Positions 24,197-32,155 of a stretch of 64,000 nt of DNA are shown one piece after another. Source of the DNA: Verrucomicrobiota bacterium (GTDB lineage Bacteria; Verrucomicrobiota; Verrucomicrobiia; Opitutales; Opitutaceae); the NCBI GenBank assembly GCA_016222805.1, contig JACRQG010000007.1:248001-312000 (forward strand), written 5' to 3'. The notes beneath the pieces were generated by a model. It was not told the origin of the DNA. It did not search any database and worked only from the letters and a program-made list of their open reading frames with translations. Each line of letters opens with the position of its first letter. Positions within the stretch are counted from its first letter, which is position 1. The translations under genes and the position numbers were made by a program.

Positions 24197-24769
24197 GTGA
24201 CTGCTGTTGGTCTTGGTTTCGGATGTGGCCTCGCGGCCGTGAAAGGTCTCCCCTGCGCGGTTCCAGAACGGCTTCAGGGCGTCGCCCATGTTGGGCATGT
24301 TGGTGAGGCCGGCGTCGTTGACCTCGATGGGGCGCACGCGCAGCTCGCCCAGTTTCTCCGTCTGCCGGGGGAACCAGACCGGCGAGAGAAACTTGTACTT
24401 CCGGTTTACGATCGCCGCCTGGCCGTCGGGCGTCCACTCGCCGCGCGCCCAGACGCCGTCCGGGCGCTTCTCCAGTTCATTCACCCAGGCGGCGGCAGCG
24501 CTGGAGCCGTTCTCCTGGTGTGCGAAGTGCTCGAAGCCGACGAGCATCTGGTAGGCGGGGTTCTTCGTGCGCCGATTTTGGAAGGCGCCGACGATCCGAT
24601 CGCAGGCGATATCGTCGACGACCTGCTGGTAGACGCGGACCTTGTCCCCCTCTTTCCGGGGAATGGGAAAGGTGCCCTTGGGGACCAGGTGAAACCAGTC
24701 CTTGGGGTCGAAGGACCCGGCGCGGTTGAGGAAGGGCGCGAGGAGATCGGTGGCGTTTTCGGTTTCCAT
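23660..24769 (-). CDS. head maturation protease with C-terminal scaffold, Mu gpI-like
   Basis: The protein is 369 aa. The N-terminal half (RIVGAFQNRRTKNPAYQMLV, VWARGEWTPDGQAAIVNRKY, KFLSPVWF) is the phage I-like protease (peptidase U35 type) sequence pattern. The C-terminal half is helical and Ala/Lys-rich and works as scaffold. An ATG at 24769 (METENATDL) is preferred to an upstream TTG. In Mu the gene also makes the scaffold gpZ from an internal start, and a candidate start is present here at 24196. It acts inside the prohead and is removed by self-cleavage. Confidence 0.82.
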   Translation of the reverse strand: METENATDLLAPFLNRAGSFDPKDWFHLVPKGTFPIPRKEGDKVRVYQQVVDDIACDRIVGAFQNRRTKNPAYQMLVGFEHFAHQENGSSAAAAWVNELEKRPDGVWARGEWTPDGQAAIVNRKYKFLSPVWFPRQTEKLGELRVRPIEVNDAGLTNMPNMGDALKPFWNRAGETFHGREATSETKTNSSHMKDRLILICGLAATATDEHVIAAVEAFKNRASSYDTTKSQLDTLAADHTALKNRHAALLTDSVTKTLDEFKGVITEESKEAWKNRLTEDYVGTVTLLKGLKPAASKKAPVHSAGKGAAAAAKGGGEEEGTDAVDAFMNRVGEVMVARKLDKADAIAAVAREEQALYGAYRDAMQNGGE

Positions 24770-24905
24770 GAAGGGGGTGTCGCGGGTGCGGTGGCTCAAA
24801 AACCCGTTTAATCCTGTTTAATAGGCCGGTTTCCGGGCCTCGGGCCGCCGATGCGGCACTTGATACCCACCGGGGCGACTTCGGGCCGCTGGCGCGAAAT
24901 GGGCC

Positions 24906-26510
24906 TCATGGCGTCTTTACCCCCTTTTTGGCCGCCTCGGCGTGGCTGACCGCGCCGCTCAGGAAGGCGGTGCCGATGATGTCGGTGAAGGCCTCCTCCA
25001 GGTAGGGCCGGCCGGTGAGCACCTGGCGCTCCAAGGCCGGGAGTTCGGCCTGCAGCGCCCGCAACTGGGGCTGCAGGGCCTCCAGGCCGGCGGCGAAGGC
25101 CGCATCGTCCTTTTCATCCAAGGCCGCCAGGCGGGCCAACTCGGCCCGGATGGGGGCCACGCGGGCGATCACGGGCTGCAGGGTAGCCCGGTCGGCCTCG
25201 GCAAGCAGGGCCTCGGCGGAGGCAAGGAAGCGGGCTTCGTTGCCGGCCGCCGCGAGTTGCGCTGCCGCGGCGCGATTCGCGAGAGCCGCAGCCGCCTCTC
25301 CTGCCTGGCCGGGATCGGCCGCGGGGCTCGGAGCTGGGGCGGGCTGCAGTTTGAGGCCAAACTTCTCCTCCAGTTGTTGAGCCTGCGCGACAAACCCGGC
25401 CTGGCGGAGCTTTACCAGGCGTTCCGCCAGGGCGCCCAAGTCCTCCGTATCCTGGGCCGCCAGCTCGAAATACGCCACGGGCGGCTGGCTGGGAAACTCC
25501 TGCCGGAGGAGGGGCTTGTCGTGCTGCGCCTGGAAGATCGCGGAAATCTCCATCGCCTCGGCGATGGCCAGGGCGTCGAAGCTCGCCTCGTGCGCATCGC
25601 TCTGCCCGTCGCTGCCCATGCCGGTCTGAGCCGTGAGCATGGTGAGCAGGCCGCTTGTGCCGGCCAGGATCAGGTCGGAATCCTCGGCCTTGATGAAGTT
25701 TTCGAACTGGACGCCGTCGAGATTGCCGAGATCGAGCGCCTCGATATCGGCCCCCGGCGGCAGTGCCCCGCGGCTGTTGCCGGTGACCTCCTTCACCAGG
25801 GCGAGCCATTCCTTCACCTTGTCCAGCGGGGTGTTTTCGCCTAGCTTGGCGAAGATCGAGGCGAGGGCGTAGTCTTCCTGGAACACCGTCCAGTTGCGCT
25901 TCGCCAGGCCGCGCCGAATGAAGCAGAGCAGCGCCACCTCGCACAACGCATCATCCACCTCGCGGATGATGAAGTTGGCCGGCTCGATCCCCGTCGCGGT
26001 CGTGAAATTCCCGCGCGCCTCCGCATCGTAGCGCCAGAGCCCGAAATCCTCCTGGTCGCGGCACCAGTGCCACTGCGGCACCGGCTGCAGGCGCGTGATC
26101 GGCGCCCGCTCGTCGCCATCCTCATAGTGCTTTTCCAGGTGCGAGAAGATGCGGAACTCCGCGAGCCCCATGAACTCGATCGCCTCCGGCAGGTTCTCGA
26201 TTCCCTCGTACCGCCCGCGGAGAAACTTCGCCTGGGCATCGGCCTGGGCGACCGTCATCCCGCGCGGCAGCGTCTCCGGCACCTTGATGGACCAGTCGAG
26301 CTTCTTGAGGGCGGCGAGGCGGCGGCGCTTCAGCGCCCGCAGCGCCGGGTGGCGTTTCTCCGCCATCCGGTTGAGCTTCTGCAGGCCGTCGTATTTTCCG
26401 CGCTCGGCCTCCTCCAGGAGCGCCACCACGCGCTGCACGTCGAGCCCGCGGAGCGGGTTGTACCACTCGCGCGCGCGATTCAATTCCCGGACATGGAGCG
26501 GTGGTCTCAT
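24906..26510 (-). CDS. portal protein, Mu gp29-like (DUF935)
   Basis: The protein is 534 aa from an ATG that overlaps the terminase stop by 4 bp. REWYNPLRGLDVQRVVALLE, the charged helix ALRALKRRRLAALKKLDWSI and the segment FIIREVDDALCEVALLCFIR are typical of DUF935 portal proteins. A long Ala/Gln/Glu-rich helix near the C-terminus (residues ~390-490) fits the portal barrel. The protein forms the dodecameric DNA channel to which terminase docks. Behind it lies a 106-bp non-coding stretch (24800-24905) before the protease gene, with a weak hairpin. Confidence 0.85.
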   Translation of the reverse strand: MRPPLHVRELNRAREWYNPLRGLDVQRVVALLEEAERGKYDGLQKLNRMAEKRHPALRALKRRRLAALKKLDWSIKVPETLPRGMTVAQADAQAKFLRGRYEGIENLPEAIEFMGLAEFRIFSHLEKHYEDGDERAPITRLQPVPQWHWCRDQEDFGLWRYDAEARGNFTTATGIEPANFIIREVDDALCEVALLCFIRRGLAKRNWTVFQEDYALASIFAKLGENTPLDKVKEWLALVKEVTGNSRGALPPGADIEALDLGNLDGVQFENFIKAEDSDLILAGTSGLLTMLTAQTGMGSDGQSDAHEASFDALAIAEAMEISAIFQAQHDKPLLRQEFPSQPPVAYFELAAQDTEDLGALAERLVKLRQAGFVAQAQQLEEKFGLKLQPAPAPSPAADPGQAGEAAAALANRAAAAQLAAAGNEARFLASAEALLAEADRATLQPVIARVAPIRAELARLAALDEKDDAAFAAGLEALQPQLRALQAELPALERQVLTGRPYLEEAFTDIIGTAFLSGAVSHAEAAKKGVKTP

Positions 26511-28078
26511 CCTTCGAGTGTCCCCCTCTCGCCCTGCCCGCGCGGCTTGCCCCAGGCCTGGATGTCTTCGCTCGCGCCCTGGTAGCCGGCGGTCTGCCCG
26601 GCCCGCGTGGCGAGCGCGCCGCCCCACCCGATGTCGCAGTGGGAGTATTCGAGGAGGTTGTTGGTGCCCTCGCTGAAGAGCCACTTCTTGCCGGTGTGCG
26701 TCTTGCGAAGCGCAAAAAAATCCATCGCGACATCCTGCCACTCCCGAGGGAAGCGCTTCTCCGCGGTGGCGAGCTGGTTCATGAGCGCGAAGCCCATCTC
26801 GTGCTTCTCGCTCGCGAAGTTGTGGCCCTCGAAGCGCCCCTGGAAGTGCTGCTCCAGCTCCCAGCAGATCTTCATGCCGAGGCCCGTCTTATCACCGGCG
26901 CCGCGGACCGCGGTGATGCGCCCCATGAAATGATGCGTGACGACGTCATGGAAATCCCAGTCGTCGGTGCGGAAGGTCAGCAGCGCGCGCAGCCAGGAGG
27001 CGGCCGCGTCCTTCTCGTCGACGTAGAGCGCCGCCAGGTCGCCTTCGCCACTGGCGGCGACGTCGTAGCCGAGATTGTGCCGCGCGGTCCGGGCGAAGAG
27101 CTGCGGAAACGCGCCGTCGAGGAAGCGCTCGATCTTGCGGCGGCGCTCCTCCCGGCCGGCGACCGTGAACTTCCCGAAGAGCTGCTCGATCTGCGACGCC
27201 TCCAGGTGCAAACGCTCGCCCTGGTAGGGGTGCATGCACAGCTCCATCTGTGACCAGTTGACGATGCAGGCCGTGCCACCCTTGGGGTTGCACATGTAGG
27301 CCTCCTGGTACGTCTCCTCAGTGCGGGCGCGGCGCCGGCAGTCCTCGATGAACCCCTCCCGCGTGAAGGCGGTGCCGCGCGTCTCGTTGATTTTCTCGAC
27401 CAGGCCCTGGCGCACGGCGTCCTCGATCGTCGTGAAGTGGTGCGACCAGCCGCCCTTGCCCTTCCGGGCGTCGAGACAGATCTGGTAGAAGAGCGTGTCG
27501 TTGCCCTTGTGGCTGCCCCACATCGACAGATCGTAGCCCCAGGTGACGCGCGCCTGGGCGATGTCGTACAGCTCCTGCGCCCGCTGGTGGCGGGGAAATT
27601 CGTCGAGACCGACATCGCCGCCGTAGACGAGCATCGCGTTGGGATTCGAGGTGAACGCGATGATGCGGCTGCCGTTGTCGAACTTGATGGTGCCGATCTT
27701 GATGTCCTGCGTGAAGCCGGTGTCCTTCCGGTCCTGGTCGAAGATCGGCACGCTCACGGTCTCCTCGCCGTGCGAGACGATCGACTTCGCGACCTTGAAC
27801 ACGTCGCAGAACTGCTTGCAGGCGCTCATATACTCGAGCGCGCTGGGCCAATCCTTCGTCGCGAAGAGATAATCGCGGCCCTTGTGCACGAGCCGCTTTC
27901 GCACGTTCTTGAAGCCGTCGGCCCAGGTGGCGCCGATGCGGAACGATTTCTCCCAGGCGGTCAGGCGCGACTCGTCCTCGATCCAGGAGAGCTGGTAGGG
28001 AAGGAAGTACCGCGAGACGGCACCGGCGGAGTCGATCGTGCTGGTGAGGATGGCGGCCATGAGGAGGAGCGGGGTCAT
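26507..28078 (-). CDS. large terminase subunit, Mu gp28-like
   Basis: The protein is 523 aa. It starts with LPYQLSWIEDESRLTAWEKS followed by FRIGATWADG, the atypical Walker A region of the gp28 group. MLVYGGDVGLDEF is the Walker B motif, and GYDVAASGEGDLAALYVDE is the first Asp cluster of the RNase-H-like nuclease. The enzyme packages DNA by cutting and pumping. Its ATG overlaps the small-subunit stop by 4 bp. Mu-like phages package by headful with host DNA at the ends, so flanking host DNA should appear in virions. Confidence 0.88.
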   Translation of the reverse strand: MTPLLLMAAILTSTIDSAGAVSRYFLPYQLSWIEDESRLTAWEKSFRIGATWADGFKNVRKRLVHKGRDYLFATKDWPSALEYMSACKQFCDVFKVAKSIVSHGEETVSVPIFDQDRKDTGFTQDIKIGTIKFDNGSRIIAFTSNPNAMLVYGGDVGLDEFPRHQRAQELYDIAQARVTWGYDLSMWGSHKGNDTLFYQICLDARKGKGGWSHHFTTIEDAVRQGLVEKINETRGTAFTREGFIEDCRRRARTEETYQEAYMCNPKGGTACIVNWSQMELCMHPYQGERLHLEASQIEQLFGKFTVAGREERRRKIERFLDGAFPQLFARTARHNLGYDVAASGEGDLAALYVDEKDAAASWLRALLTFRTDDWDFHDVVTHHFMGRITAVRGAGDKTGLGMKICWELEQHFQGRFEGHNFASEKHEMGFALMNQLATAEKRFPREWQDVAMDFFALRKTHTGKKWLFSEGTNNLLEYSHCDIGWGGALATRAGQTAGYQGASEDIQAWGKPRGQGERGTLEG

Positions 28079-28725
28079 TTCTTCGCCTTCGGCGTGATGC
28101 CCATGATGCGATCGATCTCGGCGACCGCGGCCGCGCGCACCTCGTCGGCCGAGGCGGGAGCGGCGGACTTCGCCCGGTCGATCTCGGCGACGACCTTCCG
28201 GCGCTGCTCCTCCCACTCGGTCTTCTCGCGCTGGAGCCGGCCGATCTGCTCGTCGCGTAGCGCGAGCTGGCGATCCGCCACCTCGATCTTCTTGGCGGCC
28301 ACCTGCAGATCCGACTCCAGGCGCCGGGCGTTGCGGTTGCTCGTGCGGATGCGCTCGACGGAGCGCGTCATCAGATCGGCCGTTTCGGGGTCGACCTGGT
28401 CGCCGAGCTGCAGCGCGGTCTTGAACAACTTTTTTTCCAGCACCTTCGCGGCCGCCTCATCCAGGCCGAGGCCGGCCTGCGCCACGCCGGCGAGGTGCGC
28501 AGCCATCTCGCGGTCGGCCTTCAGATCGGCCAGGAACTCGGCGAACGCGCCGTCGCGGAAGCTCTTCGCGGAATTCTCCGAGATGTACCCGATCTGCCAC
28601 TCCGCCGCCAGGCGCTGAATCGCCTTCAGGGTGGCACCCTTGCGGCCGCCCTGCAGTTGCGACACCGCCGTGCAGAAATCCCAGAACTGCTCCGGGGTGA
28701 GGCTGCTTTCGATCTTACTCGGCAT
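28075..28725 (-). CDS. small terminase subunit, Mu gp27-like (DUF3486)
   Basis: The protein is 216 aa. The N-terminal part (FWDFCTAVSQLQGGRKGATL and GYISENSAKSFRDGAFAEFL) and the central helical domain, followed by a long coiled coil (residues ~125-190), fit the DUF3486/gp27 small terminase family. It would recognise the phage end before packaging. It is the first gene after a strong hairpin (28747-28784) and is coupled to the large subunit gene. Confidence 0.75.
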   Translation of the reverse strand: MPSKIESSLTPEQFWDFCTAVSQLQGGRKGATLKAIQRLAAEWQIGYISENSAKSFRDGAFAEFLADLKADREMAAHLAGVAQAGLGLDEAAAKVLEKKLFKTALQLGDQVDPETADLMTRSVERIRTSNRNARRLESDLQVAAKKIEVADRQLALRDEQIGRLQREKTEWEEQRRKVVAEIDRAKSAAPASADEVRAAAVAEIDRIMGITPKAKK

Positions 28726-28746
28726 CGCGCAAAAGAGGAAAGATTG

Positions 28747-28784
28747 CTCCGGGGGCGGCGCCCGCTACGTCGCCGCCCCCGGAG
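28747..28784 (-). terminator. 14-bp perfect hairpin upstream of the terminase genes
   Basis: CTCCGGGGGCGGCG (28747-28760) pairs without mismatch with CGCCGCCCCCGGAG (28771-28784). On the minus strand it is followed by CAATCTTTCCTCTTTT, a T-rich stretch, so it could terminate or attenuate transcription between the lysis and packaging genes; on the plus strand it is followed by GTTTTATC. Confidence 0.6.
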
Positions 28785-28857
28785 GTTTTATCTAGTCCCG
28801 CATGAACGCCGGCGCCCGCCGGGCGCCGGAAGAGGAGGATGGTGCGGATCGGGGTCA

Positions 28858-29127
28858 TCAGAATCCGCGCGTGGCGAGGTAGTCGCGGCCCTCGGCCGTG
28901 ATGCGCCACTCCCGGTTTTCCGGGGAGACCGCCTTGCCGGCCTGGACGACCAGGCGCTTGTCTTCGAGGTAGCTCAGCTCGGCGGCCACGGCGCGCTCGT
29001 CGCTCGCGCGAAAACCCGCGAGCCGCGCGCCCAGGAGGAGCGTGGCGAGCGGCAGCTCGGTGCCCGCGACCTGGCGCAGCGCCTGCAGGAGGCACACGCG
29101 GAGTTGCTCGGTTTCGGCGGAGTTCAT
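28858..29127 (-). CDS. winged-helix phage protein (VpaChn25_0724-like)
   Basis: The protein is 89 aa. LRVCLLQALRQVAGTELPLA, then RASDERAVAAELSYLEDKRL and WRITAEGRDYLATRG form a winged-helix pattern (helix, helix, beta wing). Proteins of this size and pattern occur just before the small terminase gene in Mu-like phages; I match it to the VpaChn25_0724 type with moderate certainty. It may bind DNA or assist packaging. The ATG overlaps the upstream stop by 4 bp. Confidence 0.6.
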   Translation of the reverse strand: MNSAETEQLRVCLLQALRQVAGTELPLATLLLGARLAGFRASDERAVAAELSYLEDKRLVVQAGKAVSPENREWRITAEGRDYLATRGF

Positions 29128-29525
29128 TCGCGGCGGTTGGCCTGGTCGCGCATGAACTGCGTGATCGAGGTGGTGAGGGTGTGCATGCTCTGGTTCATCT
29201 GCTCGACGCGGCCGTCGATATTGGCGGTGAGCTTCGTGTTCTCCTCGATCTTGTCGTGGATCTTGGCGACGGAGGTACGGCGCTCCGTATCGAGTTTTTC
29301 GATCTCGCGACGCATGGCCGCGTGCTCCTTGTCGTTTTCCTCCTTGGTCGCATACAGGGTTGACGCCTCGACTTTGAGGGGCTGCTGGATCTCCCGCCGG
29401 CCGCCACGGCCGGTGAGGTGGCTGAACGCGACCACCACGGCCGTGAGGCCGCCCGCCAGCCAGAAGAGGATCTTGAGCCATTGTTCGAGGGCCACGGCGT
29501 CGATTTGCAGAAGGGGCGGCGTCAT
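29124..29525 (-). CDS. membrane-anchored coiled-coil phage protein
   Basis: The protein is 133 aa. One hydrophobic segment at residues ~15-38 (WLKILFWLAGGLTAVVVAFS) is followed by a long polar coiled coil (ATKEENDKEHAAMRREIEKL, IHDKIEENTKLTANIDGRVE). Such proteins occur in Mu-like lysis or pre-packaging modules. A pinholin or lysis-timing role is possible but unproven. It is coupled by 4-bp overlaps with both neighbours. Confidence 0.6.
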   Translation of the reverse strand: MTPPLLQIDAVALEQWLKILFWLAGGLTAVVVAFSHLTGRGGRREIQQPLKVEASTLYATKEENDKEHAAMRREIEKLDTERRTSVAKIHDKIEENTKLTANIDGRVEQMNQSMHTLTTSITQFMRDQANRRE

Positions 29526-29800
29526 TTCCGGTTGCGCTCCTGGGTGAGGGCGGCGGCGAGATTCAGGTTTTCCTGTTCGAGCTGCGCGAAGGCGGCCGGG
29601 CTGTGCCAGGTCTCGTCGGTCTGCGGCGCATACGCGCCGTCACGCGTCGGCACGGGCTGACCCGCCGCCAGGCGGAGCACCCGCGGCTGGTAGATTTGCC
29701 GCGATGCCGGCGGCGCGGAGGATACGCTGGCGCAGGAGGTCAGCCCGCAACTGGCCAGCGTCATCCCCGCGAGCGCGCAGCAGAGCGATTTCGGATTCAT
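29522..29800 (-). CDS. outer-membrane spanin lipoprotein, Rz1-like, nested
   Basis: The protein is 92 aa, starting inside the neighbouring gene in another frame. MNPKSLCCALAGMTLASCGL carries a lipobox (LASC), so the mature protein would be a lipoprotein attached to the outer membrane. It is Pro/Ala-rich (SSAPPASRQIYQPRVLRLAA), then helical (FAQLEQENLNLAAALTQERN). The Rz/Rz1 type of overlapping arrangement and the location in the lysis module support a spanin role in outer-membrane disruption. Confidence 0.65.
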   Translation of the reverse strand: MNPKSLCCALAGMTLASCGLTSCASVSSAPPASRQIYQPRVLRLAAGQPVPTRDGAYAPQTDETWHSPAAFAQLEQENLNLAAALTQERNRK

Positions 29801-29912
29801 CGGCGGCGATATCGGCTTCGATGCGGCGCTGCAGATCGTAGCGGGCGGTGATGGCGCGGATTTCGAGAAACGCAGCCAGGGCACGCGCGAGCGACGTAAG
29901 CAGCGCGAGCAT
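29640..29912 (-). CDS. inner-membrane spanin candidate, Rz-like
   Basis: The protein is 90 aa. A short hydrophobic N-terminus (LALLTSLARALAAFLEI) is followed by a charged helix (ARYDLQRRIEADIAADESEI, DDAGQLRADLLRQRILRAAG). The Rz1-like lipoprotein gene begins within it and extends past its end. The anchor is weaker than in typical Rz proteins, so the pairing is inferred from the gene overlap. Confidence 0.5.
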   Translation of the reverse strand: MLALLTSLARALAAFLEIRAITARYDLQRRIEADIAADESEIALLRARGDDAGQLRADLLRQRILRAAGIAANLPAAGAPPGGGSARADA

Positions 29913-29921
29913 GGGTCGCTC

Positions 29922-30350
29922 TCAGGCGTCGGCCTTGGGTTTGGCGGTGAACTGCGGGCCGAGCTTGATCGAGCCGAAGAAGTCGAGGCCCCAGGCAAAC
30001 GCCTTGAACGCGGCAGAGTGCTCGACCTTTTCGACAAACTCATCGTCGGCGGTGGTGGGCGTGGAGCGCACGTAGGCCTCGATCGCGCTGACGATCGGTT
30101 TGAAGACCAGGCGCAGGGCGCCCATCACCGCGGCCAGGGTGACGAACCACGGGTGCGAGCCGGCCAGCCCGGTGATGAACGAGGCGATGGCCCCGCCCTC
30201 GGCGGCGGCCGGCGCCGGGGCCACGACCGCCGGGATATCGGCCGGCACCGCCTGGGCATGAGCAGCCAGGGGCGCGCAGACGACGAAGAGGACGGCCAGC
30301 GCCGCAAAGTGCGACGCGAACAGCAGGGCGAGGAGCAGTTTGGATTTCAT
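29922..30350 (-). CDS. two-segment membrane protein of the lysis module, holin candidate
   Basis: The protein is 142 aa. It has a signal-like first segment (LLLALLFASHFAALAVLFVV), an Ala/Pro-rich linker, a second hydrophobic stretch (GSHPWFVTLAAVMGALRLVF) and a charged, helical C-terminus (DDEFVEKVEHSAAFKAFAWG). Location next to the spanins makes a holin-type function plausible. Confidence 0.55.
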   Translation of the reverse strand: MKSKLLLALLFASHFAALAVLFVVCAPLAAHAQAVPADIPAVVAPAPAAAEGGAIASFITGLAGSHPWFVTLAAVMGALRLVFKPIVSAIEAYVRSTPTTADDEFVEKVEHSAAFKAFAWGLDFFGSIKLGPQFTAKPKADA

Positions 30351-30368
30351 GGGTCGAAAAGAAACGGG

Positions 30369-30782
30369 TCAGAGGAGAGCGCCGGAGGGTTTGCCGACCG
30401 GGCGGCGCTCGTAGACGTTGCCGGGCTCGGCGGCCGGGGCGGTTTCGGGTGCGCGGGCGGCGGGCCGCTGGACGACGAGCGGGATTGGGCGCGGGCTCCA
30501 GGCGGGCGGGGCCTCGCCAGCGAGGGCGGCGTGGAGGCGCTCGCGCATCGCGGGATCGGTCGCGAGGGCGGCGAAGATTTCGACCCAGCGGGCCTCGGGG
30601 GCGCGCAGGCCGTGGAGGTGCGGCTCGTGCTCGGCATCGCCGACAACGACTGTGACCAGAGCCTCCAGGCCGACCACTTCGACGCGCTCGAAGTGAAAGA
30701 TCTCCGCGACCGGAAGAACGTCAGGGCGCGCCGGCGAGCGGGAGGCGGAACGATCTCGACTTTGGGTGGCGGGCGGTGGCAC
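30369..30782 (-). CDS. hypothetical phage protein at the start of the lysis module
   Basis: The protein is 137 aa. The centre (HFERVEVVGLEALVTVVVGD and LRAPEARWVEIFAALATDPA) seems folded, and the C-terminus is Pro/Ala-rich. It lacks lysozyme or amidase motifs, although an endolysin would be expected here. It begins about 9 bp from the terminator of the cargo gene and could be the first gene of the late message. Confidence 0.5.
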   Translation of the reverse strand: MPPPATQSRDRSASRSPARPDVLPVAEIFHFERVEVVGLEALVTVVVGDAEHEPHLHGLRAPEARWVEIFAALATDPAMRERLHAALAGEAPPAWSPRPIPLVVQRPAARAPETAPAAEPGNVYERRPVGKPSGALL

Positions 30783-30790
30783 AACCGCAG

Positions 30791-30832
30791 CCTAAACGAA
30801 AAGCCCGCGAAGCCGTGAGGCTTGCGCGGGCT
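30791..30832 (-). terminator. rho-independent terminator of the cargo gene
   Basis: On the minus strand AGCCCGCGCAAGCC-TCAC-GGCTTCGCGGGCT forms a 13-bp stem with one bulged base, followed by TTTTCGTTTAG. It lies 58 bp after the stop of the gene at 30890-31804 and would end its transcript before the lysis genes. Confidence 0.8.
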
Positions 30833-30889
30833 GCGTGGGCTGCGTGCCGACTATTTTTGCGCCTTGGCCGCTGTGAACCGGCCGGAGTG

Positions 30890-31804
30890 TCAGGGAATCC
30901 GGTAGACTTCGACCAGGATATCGCCTCCAGCGCCGGTATTCCGGATCGATACCGTCAAGGCGCCGGGAGGAACATCGACAACGATGGCTGCGTCTTTGCT
31001 GCCACGATCAAGCGGGAATGCGCCAGTGGCAATCACCGCCGCTTCGCAAGCCGCAGTGTTCTCTGCCGTTTCGTTCCAGTTATCCACCGTAATTGATGTC
31101 GTCGCGTTGATCGTAAGCCGCGGATCTGTACTTGAGCTGCCAACGCCGAACTTTGTCAGGCCTGGACCGACTGCTCGCACGAGTAGCTTCGAGGCTGCAG
31201 CGGGAGCACTGGTATCCGAGCCGCTGATTACGAAGCCGATCGTGACACTGCTTCCTGGCTGGAGCGGGACGATCGCGGACATGTTTACCGGATACAGCTT
31301 CACAGTCGCTGCGGGAGTTAGTGCCGGCGGAGGAAGCACACCGCCTGGTGCAACTACACTAAAATCTGCCAGAGCGAAGTTGAGCGTGTGGCGCGCCGCC
31401 AGACCGGTTGAAAGGTAGCCTTGGTGCGCAATCGTGCCGTCGCGCTTATAAATTGTGTACCCCGCGGAATGTGTGACTCGAAGCTCCTCGAGTTTGTATG
31501 CTCCAATTACACTGGTGGATTTCACTATCATCACCAGGTCCATCTTGTCGTAGCTACTGTCCCAGGCCGTGGAACTCTCAACAGAACTTGGAAGCCCACC
31601 GGAATACGTTGGGGAAAAGATCAATGGCTTCGGATCAGTGCCGTGCCGAAGGAGCACTTGAAACCGAAGAAGGGCCCCAGCCGATCCTCCGGTGGGCGAA
31701 ATCTGAGATAGGCTTTGGATTGTTGGCGGAACGTATGCGGCGACCTGCGCCATCCCCGTGCATGCCGCGAGCCCTAAGAGAAATGAAATGACGACGCCTT
31801 TCAT
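30890..31804 (-). CDS. secreted cargo (moron) protein with verrucomicrobial C-terminal repeat
   Basis: The protein is 304 aa. It has a signal peptide (MKGVVISFLLGLAACTGMAQ) and AGGAG ribosome site at good spacing. The second half holds KLLVRAVGPGLTKFGVGSSS, then DPRLTI, VDNWNE, GAFPLDRGSKDAAIVVDVPP and a closing VEVYRIP. This order is the repeat I know from large secreted proteins of Opitutus-type Verrucomicrobia (RAVGP...DPRL...N..W...GAF.L..GS.DAA). Its base composition is less GC-rich than neighbours and it has its own terminator, both marks of a moron. It would be expressed in the lysogen and exported or surface-bound; substrate unknown. Confidence 0.75.
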   Translation of the reverse strand: MKGVVISFLLGLAACTGMAQVAAYVPPTIQSLSQISPTGGSAGALLRFQVLLRHGTDPKPLIFSPTYSGGLPSSVESSTAWDSSYDKMDLVMIVKSTSVIGAYKLEELRVTHSAGYTIYKRDGTIAHQGYLSTGLAARHTLNFALADFSVVAPGGVLPPPALTPAATVKLYPVNMSAIVPLQPGSSVTIGFVISGSDTSAPAAASKLLVRAVGPGLTKFGVGSSSTDPRLTINATTSITVDNWNETAENTAACEAAVIATGAFPLDRGSKDAAIVVDVPPGALTVSIRNTGAGGDILVEVYRIP

Positions 31805-31843
31805 GGTACTTCACTCCTGGTTGAGCGCCTCGCGCGCCATGGT

Positions 31844-32155
31844 TTGCTGGCCTGCCTTGTGCCTCTGCGATTGCCGCGCTACCTCGCCGACTGCGAATCC
31901 ATTCGCCGACAGATTCGCGGCTGCAACGATCCCGCGGTGTTGAAGGCGATCGCCCTTTCGCTGCTCCGGGAGCGGGAGGCGGCACTCACCCACCGCGGCC
32001 AGGTGCCGTCGGAATCGCAGTTGCTGATGCTCATGCCGGAGCACCTCCTGCCCGGCCCCTCCTGCCTTCTCGCTGCATCTGGTCAATTGCCTCCTTCTTC
32101 CGACGCTCGTGATCAGCCGTCATCTGTAGAGACATTTCCTCCGCCCGCCGGTTGA
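31844..32155 (+). CDS. possible short plus-strand gene opposing the repressor
   Basis: An open frame with TTG start gives about 103 aa. LPRYLADCESIRRQIRGCND and LKAIALSLLREREAALTHRG look like a real helical protein and third codon positions are mainly G or C up to about 32050; beyond that the frame overlaps the 3' end of the repressor and looks non-coding. A minus-strand frame also spans this region. It may be a remnant gene. The start codon is uncertain. Confidence 0.3.
   Translation: MLACLVPLRLPRYLADCESIRRQIRGCNDPAVLKAIALSLLREREAALTHRGQVPSESQLLMLMPEHLLPGPSCLLAASGQLPPSSDARDQPSSVETFPPPAG

Noticed and set aside
24800-24905. Gap between portal and protease genes as a promoter or small gene
   Set aside because: Only a weak bulged hairpin (AGGCCCGG...CCGGCCT) and no open frame of note were seen.
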